A stretch of DNA of 64,000 bases, taken from contig NW_026611617.1 in NCBI RefSeq assembly GCF_028009165.1, forward strand, positions 1,064,001-1,128,000. Reading direction: 5' to 3'. Below, in pieces: positions 1 through 12,223 of the stretch. This DNA is from Akanthomyces muscarius (taxonomy: Eukaryota; Ascomycota; Sordariomycetes; Hypocreales; Cordycipitaceae). A program made the translations under genes and the position numbers. The notes under the pieces are model-generated. The model searched no databases. It saw only the letters and a list, made by a program, of their open reading frames with translations, and was not told the DNA's origin. The first letter of the stretch is position 1, and each line of letters starts with the position of its first letter.

Positions 1-3000
1 CATCTTTCCGTATGGAGTAAGGCCAAGTCGAGCCATGATATGGTCCACGTTAGCTTCGGCATTCTCAATACCTTTGATGCGCGCGTAGAAGACCAGATGC
101 TGTCGAGTACTGAGCATATCCATGGCGTCATATTGAGGGCAGACTAGAGCAAAGGTAAGCATCAGGCCAGGGCTCCATATGTGAAAACGTTCAAATTTAC
201 CTCCCAAGTGCAGCTGTGCGTTATGGGTTCTTGAGTCTTCTCCACAAAGAAAGATGTGTCCAGAGTCCGCGGATAAGTCGGATTGGATGAGATTGACCAG
301 TGTTGACTTTCCAGCGCCATTAGGTCCAAGAAGAGCCAGAACCTCGCCTTTTGGAAGACCGAGAGTCACGTCACTGACGGCATTATTGGACCCAAACCTT
401 TTATCGAGGTGCACGATGCGTAGCAGATCAGAATCGTTTCCTTCCACACGCAATCGCTCCGCCTCGATTTCATCGGTGCAAATAATGCCCGTTTCGGGAT
501 CCGAAGGCACATCGATGGATTTTTTTCGAAACAGACTGACATCTCCCTCGATAAATATGAATACACCTAGTAATAGGAGTATTTGCACAATCAGCAGCAG
601 AATGGGTCCGCCATATGCGTAAATAGAGCTCGAGGCGATCTGATGGCTGCCTTGGCAGCGGATGTGGGCAATGTTGAATCCAACAATCATGGCCTTGAAG
701 ACATTGCCAATAGGCATGATGAGAAATAATCCAAATGTAATACCTAGAGACTTTGCGTCCGTGTTCTGGGATGTTCCGTCAGAGTCGCCAACCTGGACAT
801 TCATATCAGCAAGTATTCCAATAAATAAAGAACAATACCGGTGGCAGTTAACACACCCCAAATGCAACTCCCGCAATGGCACATAACACCACATTTACCC
901 CAAATGCCGTCAAGAATGATTTGAGCGGCCCGTTGACAAAGTGTGCGACGATGTACATCTGCAGGATTGCGGCCAGTCCATATAGAACTAGAACAGGTAG
1001 CATAATCCAAGTTGTCCCAATCCAGCGAACCTGAAAGGCCATGACCACACTAGTAGCCGCCGATATGATGAGGACGAACAAAAAGTCAAATAGGCCGTAC
1101 GCGAACCAAAGCGGCACGCGGCGGACACCATTCGCGTATTGTACGGACCTCACCATGCGAAGTTTTTCCGTGGCAGGATACATCACAAAAGCAGCCGGAT
1201 AAATGGCTTGGACAAGACAGAAAAAGACGGTATAGAAAACGGCTGTGTTCAGAAGTGGCTTGCGAAAGCGTTAGTGTCTTGTCCAACAAGGGGAGCCAGT
1301 CAGCTTACCTCTTTTCTTTTTCGGGCGAAACCCCCTTGACTGACAACGATTTGCACTCCGCTCCTCATCTGACTGTACAGATTCATCATTTCAACTCCGG
1401 TTCCTTGCGCGAACGACCAAATTGCCGCAGGAACGGGACCAGGGTCCGAGTTCTGAGGTACATTGCCATCATCTTCATCTTCATCGCCATCATCGGAACC
1501 ACCACCGGCGCTTATCAACTGCTGCATGTATCCGGACAGATCTGGCTTAAATGCTATGAATCCTGGATCTGACTCTGACTGGAAGAACATGCCACCTCTA
1601 TCCTCATCCTTTGCAGTGTTGAGGTTGCGAGTCCATTCCTCCATCGTGGTGGACACATTGACGAGGTCATTGTAATACTTCAAGTCAATTTCAGCTACCT
1701 GAAAGACATTTTTCAAGGTCATCTTACTCATGCTTTCGTTTGCCAGCAAGTTTCCGAGATATATCTGCGGGCAGAAGAACTCCCCATAGCATTGGGTGGT
1801 AGCGGGGTACTGGAGCAACATGGGCGCTGAGAGCTTCGGTTTCAGGACCCTGCAATGATCCGGGAAATAGGATTTCAGAAAGCTATTCAGGCATGGTATG
1901 ATGATGATTGGTAGGGCCAGAACGTAGAAGTATGGCCACCAAAATCGCCAGAGAACTGTCCATCTCTTACGGTAGAGAGCTCCGACCTGGGACCAAAATG
2001 ATATCGAGCGACTCGGCGCCAATTTGAACGGCTCAAGGCTACTCAAGGATTCCGCAGTCGCGTTTTCCAGTTCGGCATCTTCCGCAACATTCAAGAAAAC
2101 GTCTTCGATCTGCGGTCCTGACAGGGCAATGTCTGTGATGCCCGCCGCGGCGAAAGTGGAAGATAGCGTTGCAGCCGTAAGTGAATCGGGAACTCTGTAG
2201 ACTAGCCTATCCTGGTGAACGTGGCATGGATACTCTGTTTCGACAGAGTGGGTGGTGTTTGCAACAGTGACCTGGTATCCATTACCATAGCGACCCTTGA
2301 GTTCTGCCACGGCACCTTGACATTTGACTTTGCCCTTGGACAGAATCACCATGTGATCTGCCAAAACATCCACTTCATCCAAAAAGTGAGTCGTAAAAAC
2401 AATCGTTCGTTTGGCTCTTTGATGCAGAAGAATCTCCCAGATGGCACGACGTGATAGAGGGTCAAGACCGGAAGTGCATTCATCAATCAGACACACGGTT
2501 GAGTGGCCAACAAACATGCAGGCTAGTTGGAGCTTTCGCTTTTGCCCGCCGCTGAGTGTTTTCGCCTGGCGTTCCACTTTTGCGGCAAGATCACAAGAAT
2601 GGATCACAGCAGTGAGCTGCTCCTCTGATTCTCTGCCACCCTTGATTCTGCTCCAGATCCGAACATGTTCCCCGACCGTGAGCTCGGGCCAGAATATATT
2701 CCTTTGTGGGCAAATGCCAATTTGCGATGGCTCGGCGTCAATGCTGACGCTGCCCTCGGTCGGCGCTATAAGCCCCGCAATCATGTGAAGCGTAGTTGTC
2801 TTTCCCGAACCATTTGGCCCAGCTAGACACAAGATCTGGCTTTGGTAGCCATGGATGTTGATTCCGTCCACGGCCGCAACAGGTCGACCCTTGAGAAACC
2901 CTAGCCTATACGTTTTCTTGAGATCAAAAGTCTGAACCGCAAGACCATTTGACTTGTTTGAGTCCATCTTGAATGTCCTGCTCTTGAAACTGATGCCATG

Positions 3001-4344
3001 CATATAGTATTCGGTCGCGATGGCAAGGAGAGGGAAGATGACAATTTGTAGGCCCAAAAGACCTAACATTGTAGCCTGCGTCATCTTGTACGAGTATGAG
3101 TTCAACCCCATATTCGGCTTTGGTAGATCAGTGATGGTAGCAGGAAGGGAGTCGTACTGCCAAAGAATCATTTGTTGCGTGAAGAAGAGAGCATTGGAGC
3201 TAGTAAACAGCAAGGCCAGAATATACGCTCCTGCAGGTTGGGGAAGGGGGTTTAACTGGAAACCGTACGCCTGCGCTGCGACGGAGAGCAGTAAAAATGC
3301 ACCAATGACATAGATGGCCGATAAACGGGCCTTGGTGAAGAAGGCGGCTGCGAAGGCTACCGAGCCGTTCACGGCAAGTCCCAGCAATATTTGCCAGCCA
3401 ACTAGAAGCGCCAAACTAGAGCTGGGGAACGCTATACGCCAGTATAGAACACCGAATAATATGTAGCAGGGCAACGTGATGACGTCAATGGTTATGAGCC
3501 AGCCCAAAGCTCTCATAGCAGGAGCCAGTCGGCCACCCATGCTATCCACAAGCTGAGACATGCCTGAGTCTCTTTCGGTGGTGACCAGAGTCACATAACG
3601 GAAAATGATTGTGTAGAAGCAGGCAAATAATGCGAAGCCGTAGATTTTCCCCATTAGGGCAAGATTCAGCTTTTTGTCGAACTCCTCTTTTCGCTTCTTG
3701 TCTGAACTGGTGAAGCCAATCGAGCTTGGTTGATCATGACGATTGGTGATTGCATTGTCAACAGCCAGCTGTAAAGGTAGAAGCGTCTTTTCGGTGTCGG
3801 TGTTGTGAGTAAACACATTAAACTTGGTGTCGCTCTTGGCAGGATCGACACGTAGGGTATATTGCCAGGTATGGTTGCTACCCGTGGCACTTTTTGGGCT
3901 GGTTCCCTTGGTCTCTGGGGAGTCAATAAATCCGACAGAGGCAAAACAATTGCTAACACCGGCCGCATCAGCCAAGCAGACAGTGAGAAGGTCCAGTTCG
4001 CTGTCCAGAACAACGACTTTATTCTTGTCTAGCGGCTTGATCAGAGTCTCCACAACTCTATCGATATCTGGGCCGAGATTAGGTGGTTTGATGATGACGA
4101 GTTGCCTGTCCAAAGCACTAGCAAGATCCTTGATCGGTTGTGGTGAAGAGACACCAAAGTTGCCTGAACTGTTGAGGAAGGACGGAATAGCTAGCAAGAG
4201 CGCAAGGCTGGCGAGTGGGAACCCGTAGAACATTAGAAGAAAACCAAGTGGTCTTCGAAACACAGTAAGCAGAATGTTCTTCTGGATCAAAGCCAGAAGC
4301 TGCCGGCTACTGCCAGTGTTGACAGACGAAGATGGAGCCGCCAT
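1..4344 (-). CDS. ABCA-type full ABC transporter, 3' end beyond window
   Basis: ATP-driven membrane transporter of the ABC-A subfamily, whose known members mostly move lipids. The start at 4344 gives an N-terminal cytosolic stretch, a first membrane segment near residues 30-55 and a large extracytosolic loop. NBD1 follows with Walker A GPNGSGKTT near residue 510, signature LSGGQKRK near 595 and Walker B CLIDE near 620. A second membrane domain and second NBD (Walker A GPNGAGKST; Q-loop CPQYD) follow. I infer introns at 1259-1308, 793-856 and 144-200; all have GT-AG ends and keep the frame. 1391 codons are visible, and the sequence leaves the window before the NBD2 signature and Walker B. No frame damage is seen. 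The substrate cannot be read from sequence. The exon boundaries are my own reading. Confidence 0.93.
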
Positions 4345-6663
4345 AATGCGTGAATGTGTTTGTTGAACAGGCGGAACTTGCGGTCGTTGATTGGCAAGTG
4401 CTCTTTTAATTTCTGCTCATGTACTGACTAAGTGGGATACTGCATTTATACTCCAAGGCATGTAGTTACGTCCAAATGCAACATGTTTTTGGAAGACCAA
4501 GCAATATTGGCGGGCAGGGATGAGGGGTAGTACACCTGACCAATACCGAAGAGTGTGTGCTGCGCCCAACCCGAGGCAATTTCTGAAGCAGCATGACGCG
4601 GACCAGTACGCAAGCGCAATATAGCATTCACCAAAGCCTCGTCGCACAATTTGGACCAAGTCTAATATGGTTACCGCAACCCCATCTATTTAGCACGTAG
4701 GTACACAATTCACACTAGTACAGGGGTCGTTCTTCAGGGCCAACCTACCAGTGGCTCTATTTATAACCTAACAAGTACAAGAGCATCTTGGCATGCGAAC
4801 CCCGCTAAATGGTGTAAGGCTGTGTTGGCGCCAAGGAATTCAGGCGTCGTCACCGTGCCGATAGTAGTATGCATAATACGAAAAGCCCCAGCCCGTCCAA
4901 ACCCATCCAAACCAAGAGACTCTATCCATTTGAAATGGCAACAAAAATGTGAATTGCCCATTATTATTAAATATGCACTAGAAGCTCGGGAGAAAGCCGT
5001 CCGTCGACACATTTTGTACGGAAAGACATGTTAGACTGGGTGATGTTGACAGAAACGCGTGAGATTTGCACTCACAGGTAGTTTCAGCTACAGCCTTACG
5101 AAGGCGGTAGGTGGACCCGGCGCGTTGTGCAGCCGTTTACTGTCGATCCTATTCGCTCACCGGTCAACAATAACATCACCGTCACTAGCAGGGTGGGTGG
5201 ATTGTCACCACGCGTGGGTGGGTCCAGGTGGCACACTCGTCTAGAGGCCATCACAACATTGGTAGCCATATCTAAAGTTGAGGGTGAAGAGGTGGAAGGG
5301 GAAGGTATACAAGCGTATCTGTAGTCCAACTAAGCTATTGTACACGCTGCCATTTCCGTGATGAGAGTAGGGCGGATCAACCTAGTCGCGAACAAGGCAG
5401 CCTATTTGCGAATGCGAACTATTCGTGGATGGTGCAAGTTTAGAACCTGCATGCAGTGTCGTAATATTACGACGAGACACTATAATCAATTTCGTATAAA
5501 AGCGTACGCCAAGTGATACGTGGCTAGCTATAATATTGGTAGTGGAGTCAGCCCTGACGAGCGCCGGCCCTAACGGGCGCCGGCTACAAATTGTCAATCG
5601 GTGTGCGTGTCTCCCCCACGCCATCGTTTAGATCGAATCGACGTTTGTTGAAACGATCCGACTTTTGGAACACGTTCGCTCTTTTACTGCTCTCCGGTAC
5701 GTCGCTCTTAGTCTCCTCCCGCTACTGGTATAGAAAGTATAGACTTGGATGAAATCCTTCTGCCGAATTCGACGAAATGGCTCTCCGGTATGGATCCTCT
5801 TGACAGGCTTCCTTCTCATCGTAAGTTATTTCAATCTGTGCCAAGTTTCTCACTTTGTTAGCCATCTACCGACCGGATTTCCGATCAACATGTTGAAGAC
5901 GTCGGATTCTCACATCTTCACAATTTGGATAAGCGTACAACAACTCACAATGTATAGGGTACTATGTACTCCCAACTTACATTCGGCTAAGTTAGTGGAA
6001 AGATCCAACCTCTAGCCTCTTCTAGGACGCACGTGCATATAGCCCCTCGTATTCAGCACATCGAATTAAGCAAGCAGGTCAGTATGTCGAGCGTCTAAGC
6101 ACAATAAAAAAGACAAAAAGTAGTAGGAGTAGTTTTCCTGAGCCGTGCAAAGGTATGCCGTCGGTTCGAAGAAAAGAGGCATGGTATCTCAAAACAGTGG
6201 TGGCAGCGCACCGCCCTAGCCATCAGCGCCGGCATGGAAAATCAGAGCGACAGATGCATTTAGTACAGGTTTTGCGACGGTGTTCAGGTCATACTCGATG
6301 GCGTCTCACGTTTGCAAGGTTAAGTCATGGAGGCTTTCTCTTGCGACGATAAGCCAAGTCTTGTGCATATTACGAAGGACGGCTTGCGCTGTCCGTATCG
6401 CCATCTCCGGGGCCGGGCACCAGCCGGTGTAAGTGCTCCGCTCTACCTTGGAGACTGTGGGGATTATGTTGCTACGCCTGGCCGCCTGCCATCACAACAC
6501 ATAAAGAATTGGCCGCAGCATGCACCTCAATTAGCAGATAATTGCAGCGCCCGAGGGATTCAGCGTTGCGACTGAATGATGAGGTATATAACCCTAACCC
6601 TAAGTAATACTGGCGTCGCCGCGCTTGCCGTCGTGGCTTATCGACCAAGCCACTTTCAGAACC
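4345..6663. other. Intergenic stretch, no gene seen
   Basis: This 2.3 kb lies between the start of the ABCA gene and the 3' end of a small secreted-protein gene. Both strands carry only short open frames without recognisable motifs or good splice pairs. The part nearest 4344 should contain the ABCA promoter. At 6590-6603 there is a 14-nt telomere-like stretch with two CCCTAA hexamers. I see nothing else that I can support. Confidence 0.6.
6590..6603. repeat. Two telomere-type CCCTAA hexamers
   Basis: The sequence aaccctaaccctaa matches two copies of the common fungal telomere hexamer. Such a short match can be a binding site for a telobox-type factor, an interstitial telomeric remnant or chance. 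It lies about 60 nt past the stop codon of the small secreted-protein gene. Confidence 0.4.
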
Positions 6664-7171
6664 TCAAATCTCCTCACGTTCGGTATCGTCATAGCAGTGA
6701 ACGCTCACAGCCTTGTTTTCAATCTCCAGTTCACTGAAACCGCATGTTCCGGGGTCTTCCATTCCAATCCACAGCGGCTCTTTGCATTTCTCGTCGCTGT
6801 ACAATTAGGTCAGCTCAATTCCATAGTTAGAGTAACGGAGAACTTACGTGTAGAAATCGCAGACAACACCCTCCGGAACCTTGGCACCGTTGACTTTCTT
6901 CTGCCTAGTGTTATATTCGGTCAGCTGCCGCTATGCCATAAGGTGTGTCACCATATACGTACAAATTTCTAGGTAAGAGTGTACACGTGTCGTCCGGATT
7001 GACTGTATAGGCTCGCCCTCCGCATGCGTCTTCGGAATATAGTTTTGCCTACCGCCAATTAGAAAAAAAGCCTTGCTATAGGTCTTGTTTACCGCCTCTT
7101 ACCTTCTCCACAACTAGAGCTGTACCCCTAGTAGACAACATCACCATCATCGCAAGTGTCGAGAAATGCAT
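6664..7171 (-). CDS. Small cysteine-rich secreted protein (four exons, about 114 aa)
   Basis: No single open frame shows this gene. I assembled it from four exons: 7103-7171, 6963-7048, 6848-6904 and 6664-6796. All three introns (51-58 nt) have GT-AG ends and the spliced length is 345 nt, divisible by three. The product begins MHFSTLAMMVML, a signal-peptide-like start. The mature part has six cysteines (contexts DAC, DTC, VVC, EKC, GTC, VHC), enough for three disulfides, and an acidic tail. No family is recognised. Size, cysteine content and signal peptide resemble fungal effector-like or other small secreted proteins, which is inference. A TATA-like site lies about 100 nt upstream of the start. 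Confidence 0.7.
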
Positions 7172-7270
7172 CGTGAACTGGCTTGCGTATCCACTGATTC
7201 TGCCTCGGCTGTGAGTTTCAGATGTGAGCAAATGAGTAGTAAGAGAATAAAAAATGGGATACTGGCCACG

Positions 7271-7280
7271 TTATATAAGG
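7271..7280 (-). promoter_or_regulatory. TATA-like box of the small secreted-protein gene
   Basis: On the minus strand this reads ccttatataa, about 100 nt before the start codon at 7171. This is the usual TATA distance for strongly regulated fungal genes. Function is inferred from position only. Confidence 0.5.
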
Positions 7281-7285
7281 TCGGT

Positions 7286-7340
7286 GCAGCCGTGTCTCAG
7301 TCCAGCCAAGTTTCGATGCAGCCGTGTCTCACTCCAGCCA
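7286..7340. repeat. Imperfect direct repeat, 23 nt x 2
   Basis: The unit gcagccgtgtctcagtccag plus three bases at 7286-7308 recurs at 7318-7340 with one mismatch, followed by a further partial copy. The copies lie just upstream of the small secreted-protein gene, between its TATA-like site and the distal promoter. Confidence 0.7.
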
Positions 7341-8225
7341 TGTCTCACTCCATCCGGTCTAGGCATCGGATGCTCGTCAGTGAGAATGGCGAAGCTGCGC
7401 ACTAGCGAATGATTTACTTCCAAGTCGCATCGTTCTGTCTTATAGACGCAGTCCTTGCGGGAAAAGGACACAAGTATGGAAACAACTACACATCTACACG
7501 CTGCATCTGCCACTCCGTCCGACGACGACCCTCACTCTGGAGGAGGAGCAGCCAGACAACCACTAGCGCGTTGGCCTAATCCGATTGCAACAAAAGCAAA
7601 ATTATGAGCACGCCAAGACATGTTACGTCAAAGAAGGAAATATTCAGCACAGAAAGAGTATTTTGTCACGACTGTCTGAAAGTTTGGGTGCGCATCGCTC
7701 GTGCTCACGCTAGTTGCCCTGAGATAACCTGTACTCGCACTGCCGTCATCCTCCAGTTACAGCCATGTCGCACAAATGGCATACATCTGTCAGAATCGAT
7801 AGCCGTCAGCCGGAGCACGATGATGCTAGCGTTGTGCGCCCGCGGCGGACACCGCAGGTACGTCGCGTCAGCAAACTTTGTCTCCTACGGGGGCCAGCAG
7901 GAGCCCTGCCGTCAGTGGCGTACATGGCCCAAAACAACGGAAAGAGACATTCAACGTAGCGGGCCGAGTCGCTTCTCGCTTGCTCACTTCTGCATGTATT
8001 GTTCACTCGTTCCTTTTTGCCCACGAGACCATTCTATCCTTTTCACGCCGCCATTTTCTAACGATGCAAGGGCTAAAAGCCCGCTACGTAAGCCTTGGGC
8101 CTAGGTAGATGTTACGACTTGTGGGGTAAGCTTGCCATAATATGGCGGCATCAGCCTACATGGTGTCTCACTGCTGCCGGACATGAATGGCGAATGTCGT
8201 TACTGTAAAATGGTAGAGAGTACCA

Positions 8226-8257
8226 ATTACTGTAAGCTGAGATTACTGTAAGCTGAG
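8226..8257. repeat. Perfect tandem duplication, 16 nt x 2
   Basis: The unit attactgtaagctgag occurs twice without a gap at 8226-8241 and 8242-8257. A related gttactgtaa occurs slightly upstream near 8200. The function is unknown. Confidence 0.85.
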
Positions 8258-8592
8258 GACTTGGGGAGAGTAATCTAGTATCAGGCTACTACTACAAACA
8301 GCATGGGTATACACCAGAATCTCGGGTCTCAATTCGCGAGGTAACCTTGCCCAGTCTGAGGGTCATCAGCCCTTTTTGCTACTTGCTGTACTACGCGTCA
8401 TACGCTACAAGAAAAACACAACTTATCAATCGACCATAACAAACAATTTTATGGTAGCCTTAGCCGAACGTTCGGCACTCATTGACCCCGAGAGCAGCCA
8501 GACTTGACGCCATCGTATGCGAGATGACGCGCTAGATAACTACCCCTCCCCGATCCTATTCCGGGCTAAACAAACAATGAACGCAGTGAAAC

Positions 8593-8601
8593 TTTATATA
8601 G
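8593..8601 (+). promoter_or_regulatory. TATA box of the carboxylesterase gene
   Basis: tttatatag lies about 105 nt before the ATG at 8702, in the usual position for a fungal TATA element. Confidence 0.55.
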
Positions 8602-8701
8602 CCTTTTCACCTTTTCAAAACCTCACAACTCATAAGAAGGGGCTTTTGTGGCGCTTCTGGAACAAATAGCGTGAACAATACTCAAACTGCCTCCATCCGC
8701 C

Positions 8702-10508
8702 ATGCAGTTCGGCCATCTAGTGTTACAGCTTGGCACTTTCGTCGCGACCGCGGCCGCTGTGGGTGATGGCAGGCGTCAAGACACACTCGAGGCGTCCGCA
8801 AAGGGGCCCATTGTCGATTTGGGTTATGCCAAATACCAGGGAGGCCGTCCGGGTACCGGTGTAGATGAATTTCTCGGCGTGCGCTACGCCAAGCCACCGA
8901 TCGGGAATCGTCGATTCCGCGCCCCAGAGGATCCATCCTCGGAACTTGAGATGCAGGATGCTACCAAGGTGCGCTTGCTATAACCAGGCCCGAGTGCACA
9001 GTCGAGAATCGAGAAGCCCGCAAGCTGACTCCCGAAACATCAGTATCGCCCCAACTGCCTTGGCGTCGCGGAGAGTACCGGAACGCCGGAAGTGCCCGGC
9101 CCGGATTTCGCGGAGGATTGCCTATTCGTCAATGTCTTCAAGCCTTCCAATGCCACGGCGCGCTCCAAGCTCCCCGTCTGGGTTTGGATCACCGGTGGGG
9201 GTTTTGCCAATGCTGCCTGGGTAAATTTCAACGAGACCAACCTGGTCAAGGAATCCGACAATGGGATTGTCTTTGTGGAATTCAGCTACCGAGTCGGTGC
9301 CCTCGGGTTTCTCGCTAGCGAGCAGGTCAGGAAAGACGGCGACCTGAATGTCGGTTTGCTAGACCAGAGGAAGCTCTTGCACTGGGTCCAGTCGTATATC
9401 CACAAGGTGAGCGCGAATCTGTCATTGACCAAGGAGCAAAACACGCGTATGAGCAAGGCTAAGAAAAAACGCACAGTTTGGAGGAGATCCGAGCCGTGTG
9501 GTGATTCACGGTGCATCGGCAGGTGCTACTTCAGTGGCATATCACCTGACGGCATACGAGGGTCGCAAAGACAATGAGCTTTTCGCTGGCGTCATGGTGC
9601 AGGACTCGTTCTGGCCGCCGCAGAGAACCGTCGGGGAGATGGAACCGCAGTACGTCCAGCTGCTTTCCAGGACAAACTGCACTACGCTTGACTGTCTCCG
9701 CTCCGTCGATATTGCCAAGCTTCAGACCGCCAGCCAGTCGCTGCCCTTCCCGGACGGCGACAAGGACCAGCCCGCTCCCCCCTTGTTCTACTGGCTGCCC
9801 GTGATTGACGGCGGGCTGGTCCCGGATCGCTTCTACAACCTCTTTGAAAAGGGAAGCTTCATCCGCGTGCCGGCGCTCATTGGCGACGACACCGACGAGG
9901 GCACGCAGTATGCTCCCAACGCCACCAGCGCCTCGGATGTTGCCGTGTTCATGAAGAACAACTACCCGAACCTCTCGCCGCAGCAGCTGGACGAGATCAA
10001 TGAGCTGTACCCCATGATGGATCCTCTGCCCCAGAACGGGGCGTACTTTCCCACTGCCAGCGCCGTGTACGGCGACATGTGCTTCATCTGCCCGGGCAAC
10101 GAGATTGCTTCGGCCTTGGCGCGCTACAGCAACGCGAGCATGGTCTGGAACTACCGCTACAATGTCCGGGACCCCGACCTGGTGGCGCAGGGACTGGGCA
10201 CGCACCACGACCAGGAGTGGTTCGCCGTTTTCGGCCCGGAGAAGTTCCAGGACTACGAGGCCAAGTCGGACAACACCACCAACGCTGCCGAGGTGCCCAT
10301 CGTGCGACACTACTGGATCAGCTTTGTCCGCGGGCTCAACCCAAACACGCACAGGGTGCCGCAGGCGCCGGAGTGGCAGCCCTGGGGCTCGGGCACGGGA
10401 CAGCGGATTCGGCTGGAGACGAACAAGACGGCAATGGAGCCTCTCCCTCGGGAGCAGCTTGATAAGTGTTCTTTCTGGAGACGCAGGTCGGCTAGCACCG
10501 AGCAGTAA
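8702..10508 (+). CDS. Secreted type-B carboxylesterase (alpha/beta hydrolase)
   Basis: Hydrolyses carboxylic esters, probably outside the cell. Three exons (8702-8968, 9044-9406, 9477-10508) give 553 aa, normal for fungal type-B esterases. Residues 1-20 look like a signal peptide. Family hallmarks follow: FLGVRYAKPP, the EDCLFVN block and the oxyanion-hole stretch ITGGGF. The nucleophile elbow reads GASAG, where many relatives have GESAG; alanine at this place is common in fungal paralogues. An acidic residue in the DDTDEG stretch and the histidine of GTHHDQE probably complete the triad. Several N-glycosylation sequons support secretion. Introns are 75 and 70 nt. The natural substrate is unknown. 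The gene diverges from the small secreted-protein gene and converges with the NmrA-like gene. Confidence 0.92.
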
Positions 10509-10876
10509 GACATGGGTACTAATAATGCGATTCATGTTTTTCTAGAGCTATGCTCTTTGGGACATTTTGCACATATAATTAATAAAATAAACTAGTATTA
10601 ATATCAGTGAATTACAACGTACATCTTGTCGTCCCAGCCCCCTTCGCGATGACGATGCGTGAGGCGGCCCAACATAGCCTTGCGATAGTCGCAAGATTTA
10701 GAACTAGGGATGAGCTCAGAAATAGCACAGGGCTTGTTCTTTAGCTATTAATATAGTTGGACAGTGCTCTTATATGCCTGACCTTTTTGTCTGTAACTCA
10801 ATACTGCATTTGGCCGACTGGGCATGATCCTTTTTCAATTCCTGTGACATTTCTGCAAAGCGCTTTCAATTCAAGA
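10509..10876. other. Convergent 3' region
   Basis: This 368-nt gap lies between two converging genes. It contains an aataaa-like signal near 10580, suitable for 3'-end formation of the carboxylesterase mRNA. No gene is seen. Confidence 0.5.
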
Positions 10877-12112
10877 CTAACCCAACTTGAGGTTGGCGTA
10901 TATAGGCTTCGCCTTTCCTCCCAATACTTCTTTCAGATAGTCTACGTACTTGATTTGCTCAAAGTCAGGATAGAGCTCCTTTGACGTGAGATAACCCAAG
11001 TATTTGGCGTATTCCGGAGTGTTGTCACCGCGCAAGCCCCATGACAAGAAATACTCGGCCGCAGAGACCTGCATTACATTGGACAGCTGAAGCGGCTCTT
11101 TCTCGATTGCTTCTCTCGCGGCTTTTACTTGTACATGTATCTGAGTCGCGGATGCCTGCGTTGGGTGTTTTGTCAGTTGGACTGTTTCGTCTTTACTGAT
11201 CGGCGGGAAGCACAAAAGGAAGCATCATACCCGTTGCTTTTCAACACTTTCTCCGCTTAGCTTCTCCAGTAAGTGGAATATTTGCTCCTGTGTCAACAGT
11301 TCGTTGTATGCAAAGACCATTTTGTTGAGCGTGCGCGGGTCCAGGATGATCCTGGCGACGTAGCGTCCAATGTCGCGAAGGTCTGTGATTGCACTCGGGG
11401 CGTTTCCGTCGCCGACAAAGACGTTGGCGCCGGGATTCATAAAGGCATAGTCGATACGGCCCGAAGCAAGTTTTGGTGTGGCAAACTGATACCAGAAGCC
11501 AACGTCGATGAAGGTGTATGGCAAGTATAGCTTGCGAATGTGGTTGTACACTTCTTCTTTCTGCAGGACAAGGCCAGGGTCAGCATCGGATCATTCATTA
11601 GTAGGCAGGTTCGAGGTAGTTTTACCTGTTCACGCAGCCACATGACACCTTTTGGCGGTGCAACTGTGATGAACCCACAAGGAACGAAACGCCGCACGCC
11701 AGCTGCCTTTGCTGCCGTGACCAGCGGGATTTGGTCCAGCTGATTCATCCATCCCAGCGCCGCGATGACCACATCTACACCGGTCAAAAGCTTGACGAGC
11801 TTCTCCTGCGAGCCAAAAAGCTCTGCTGGCATCACCTTGACTCCCCTATCCGCCAGGAGTTTGTTTTCGGGCTTATCCACCGACGAGGGGCGTGCAAGAG
11901 CGGTGATGTCCTGTAAGCCTCAGTACCGTGCATATATGGACCGTCAGACTAAACTGCGGCTGTCCTCGTATCTCACGATCCACAGCTGTATAGATGCCAT
12001 ATGTCGTGCAAATCTAACTCACAAATTCAGTGGCCCTTTCCAACAGACCATTGGTAATGGATGTGCCGGTTTCTCCAGCAGCACCGACAATGACGACTTT
12101 GGTTCGAGGCAT
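10877..12112 (-). CDS. NmrA-like / isoflavone-reductase-type NAD(P)-binding protein
   Basis: An atypical short-chain dehydrogenase fold protein of about 327 aa. Four exons (12023-12112, 11626-11910, 11231-11560, 10877-11155) are joined by phase-0 introns of 112, 65 and 75 nt. The N-terminal GAAGETG matches the GxxGxxG dinucleotide-binding motif. The middle (DVVIAALG, then GVRRFVPCGF) and the later DLRDIGRYVARII stretch match the NmrA/isoflavone reductase family. These proteins act either as redox sensors or as oxidoreductases on aromatic compounds, and sequence alone does not decide which. A TATA-like box lies about 105 nt upstream. Confidence 0.9.
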
Positions 12113-12214
12113 GATGATTTTGTAACGAGACTTGGATGATGATGAGAATAGAGAACTGAGAATGAATGTTGTGATTGTGGCTATGATTCGTAGTTGAGTA
12201 CCTGGGAAACGACC

Positions 12215-12223
12215 ATATTTATG
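12215..12223 (-). promoter_or_regulatory. TATA-like box of the NmrA-like gene
   Basis: cataaatat on the minus strand, about 105 nt before the start codon at 12112. Function is inferred from spacing. Confidence 0.45.

Larger units (their letters stand above)
7172..8701. other. Divergent intergenic region with short repeats
   Basis: This 1.5 kb separates the minus-strand secreted-protein gene from the plus-strand carboxylesterase and should contain both promoters. It holds two near-identical 23-nt repeats (7286-7308 and 7318-7340), a perfect 16-nt tandem duplication (8226-8257) and TATA-like boxes at each end. The open frame at 7604-8104 has no recognisable domain and its composition does not look coding. 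Confidence 0.55.

Noticed and set aside
6590..6603. A telomere or chromosome end
   Set aside because: Only two hexamers are present and intact genes lie on both sides.
9531..10535. Minus-strand open frame of 334 codons
   Set aside because: It is antisense to exon 3 of the carboxylesterase and has no domain features.
1..12112. A secondary-metabolite cluster made of the ABC transporter, esterase and NmrA-like gene
   Set aside because: No polyketide synthase, peptide synthetase, terpene cyclase or P450 is present, and the genes are separated by 1.5-2.3 kb gaps with divergent or convergent directions.
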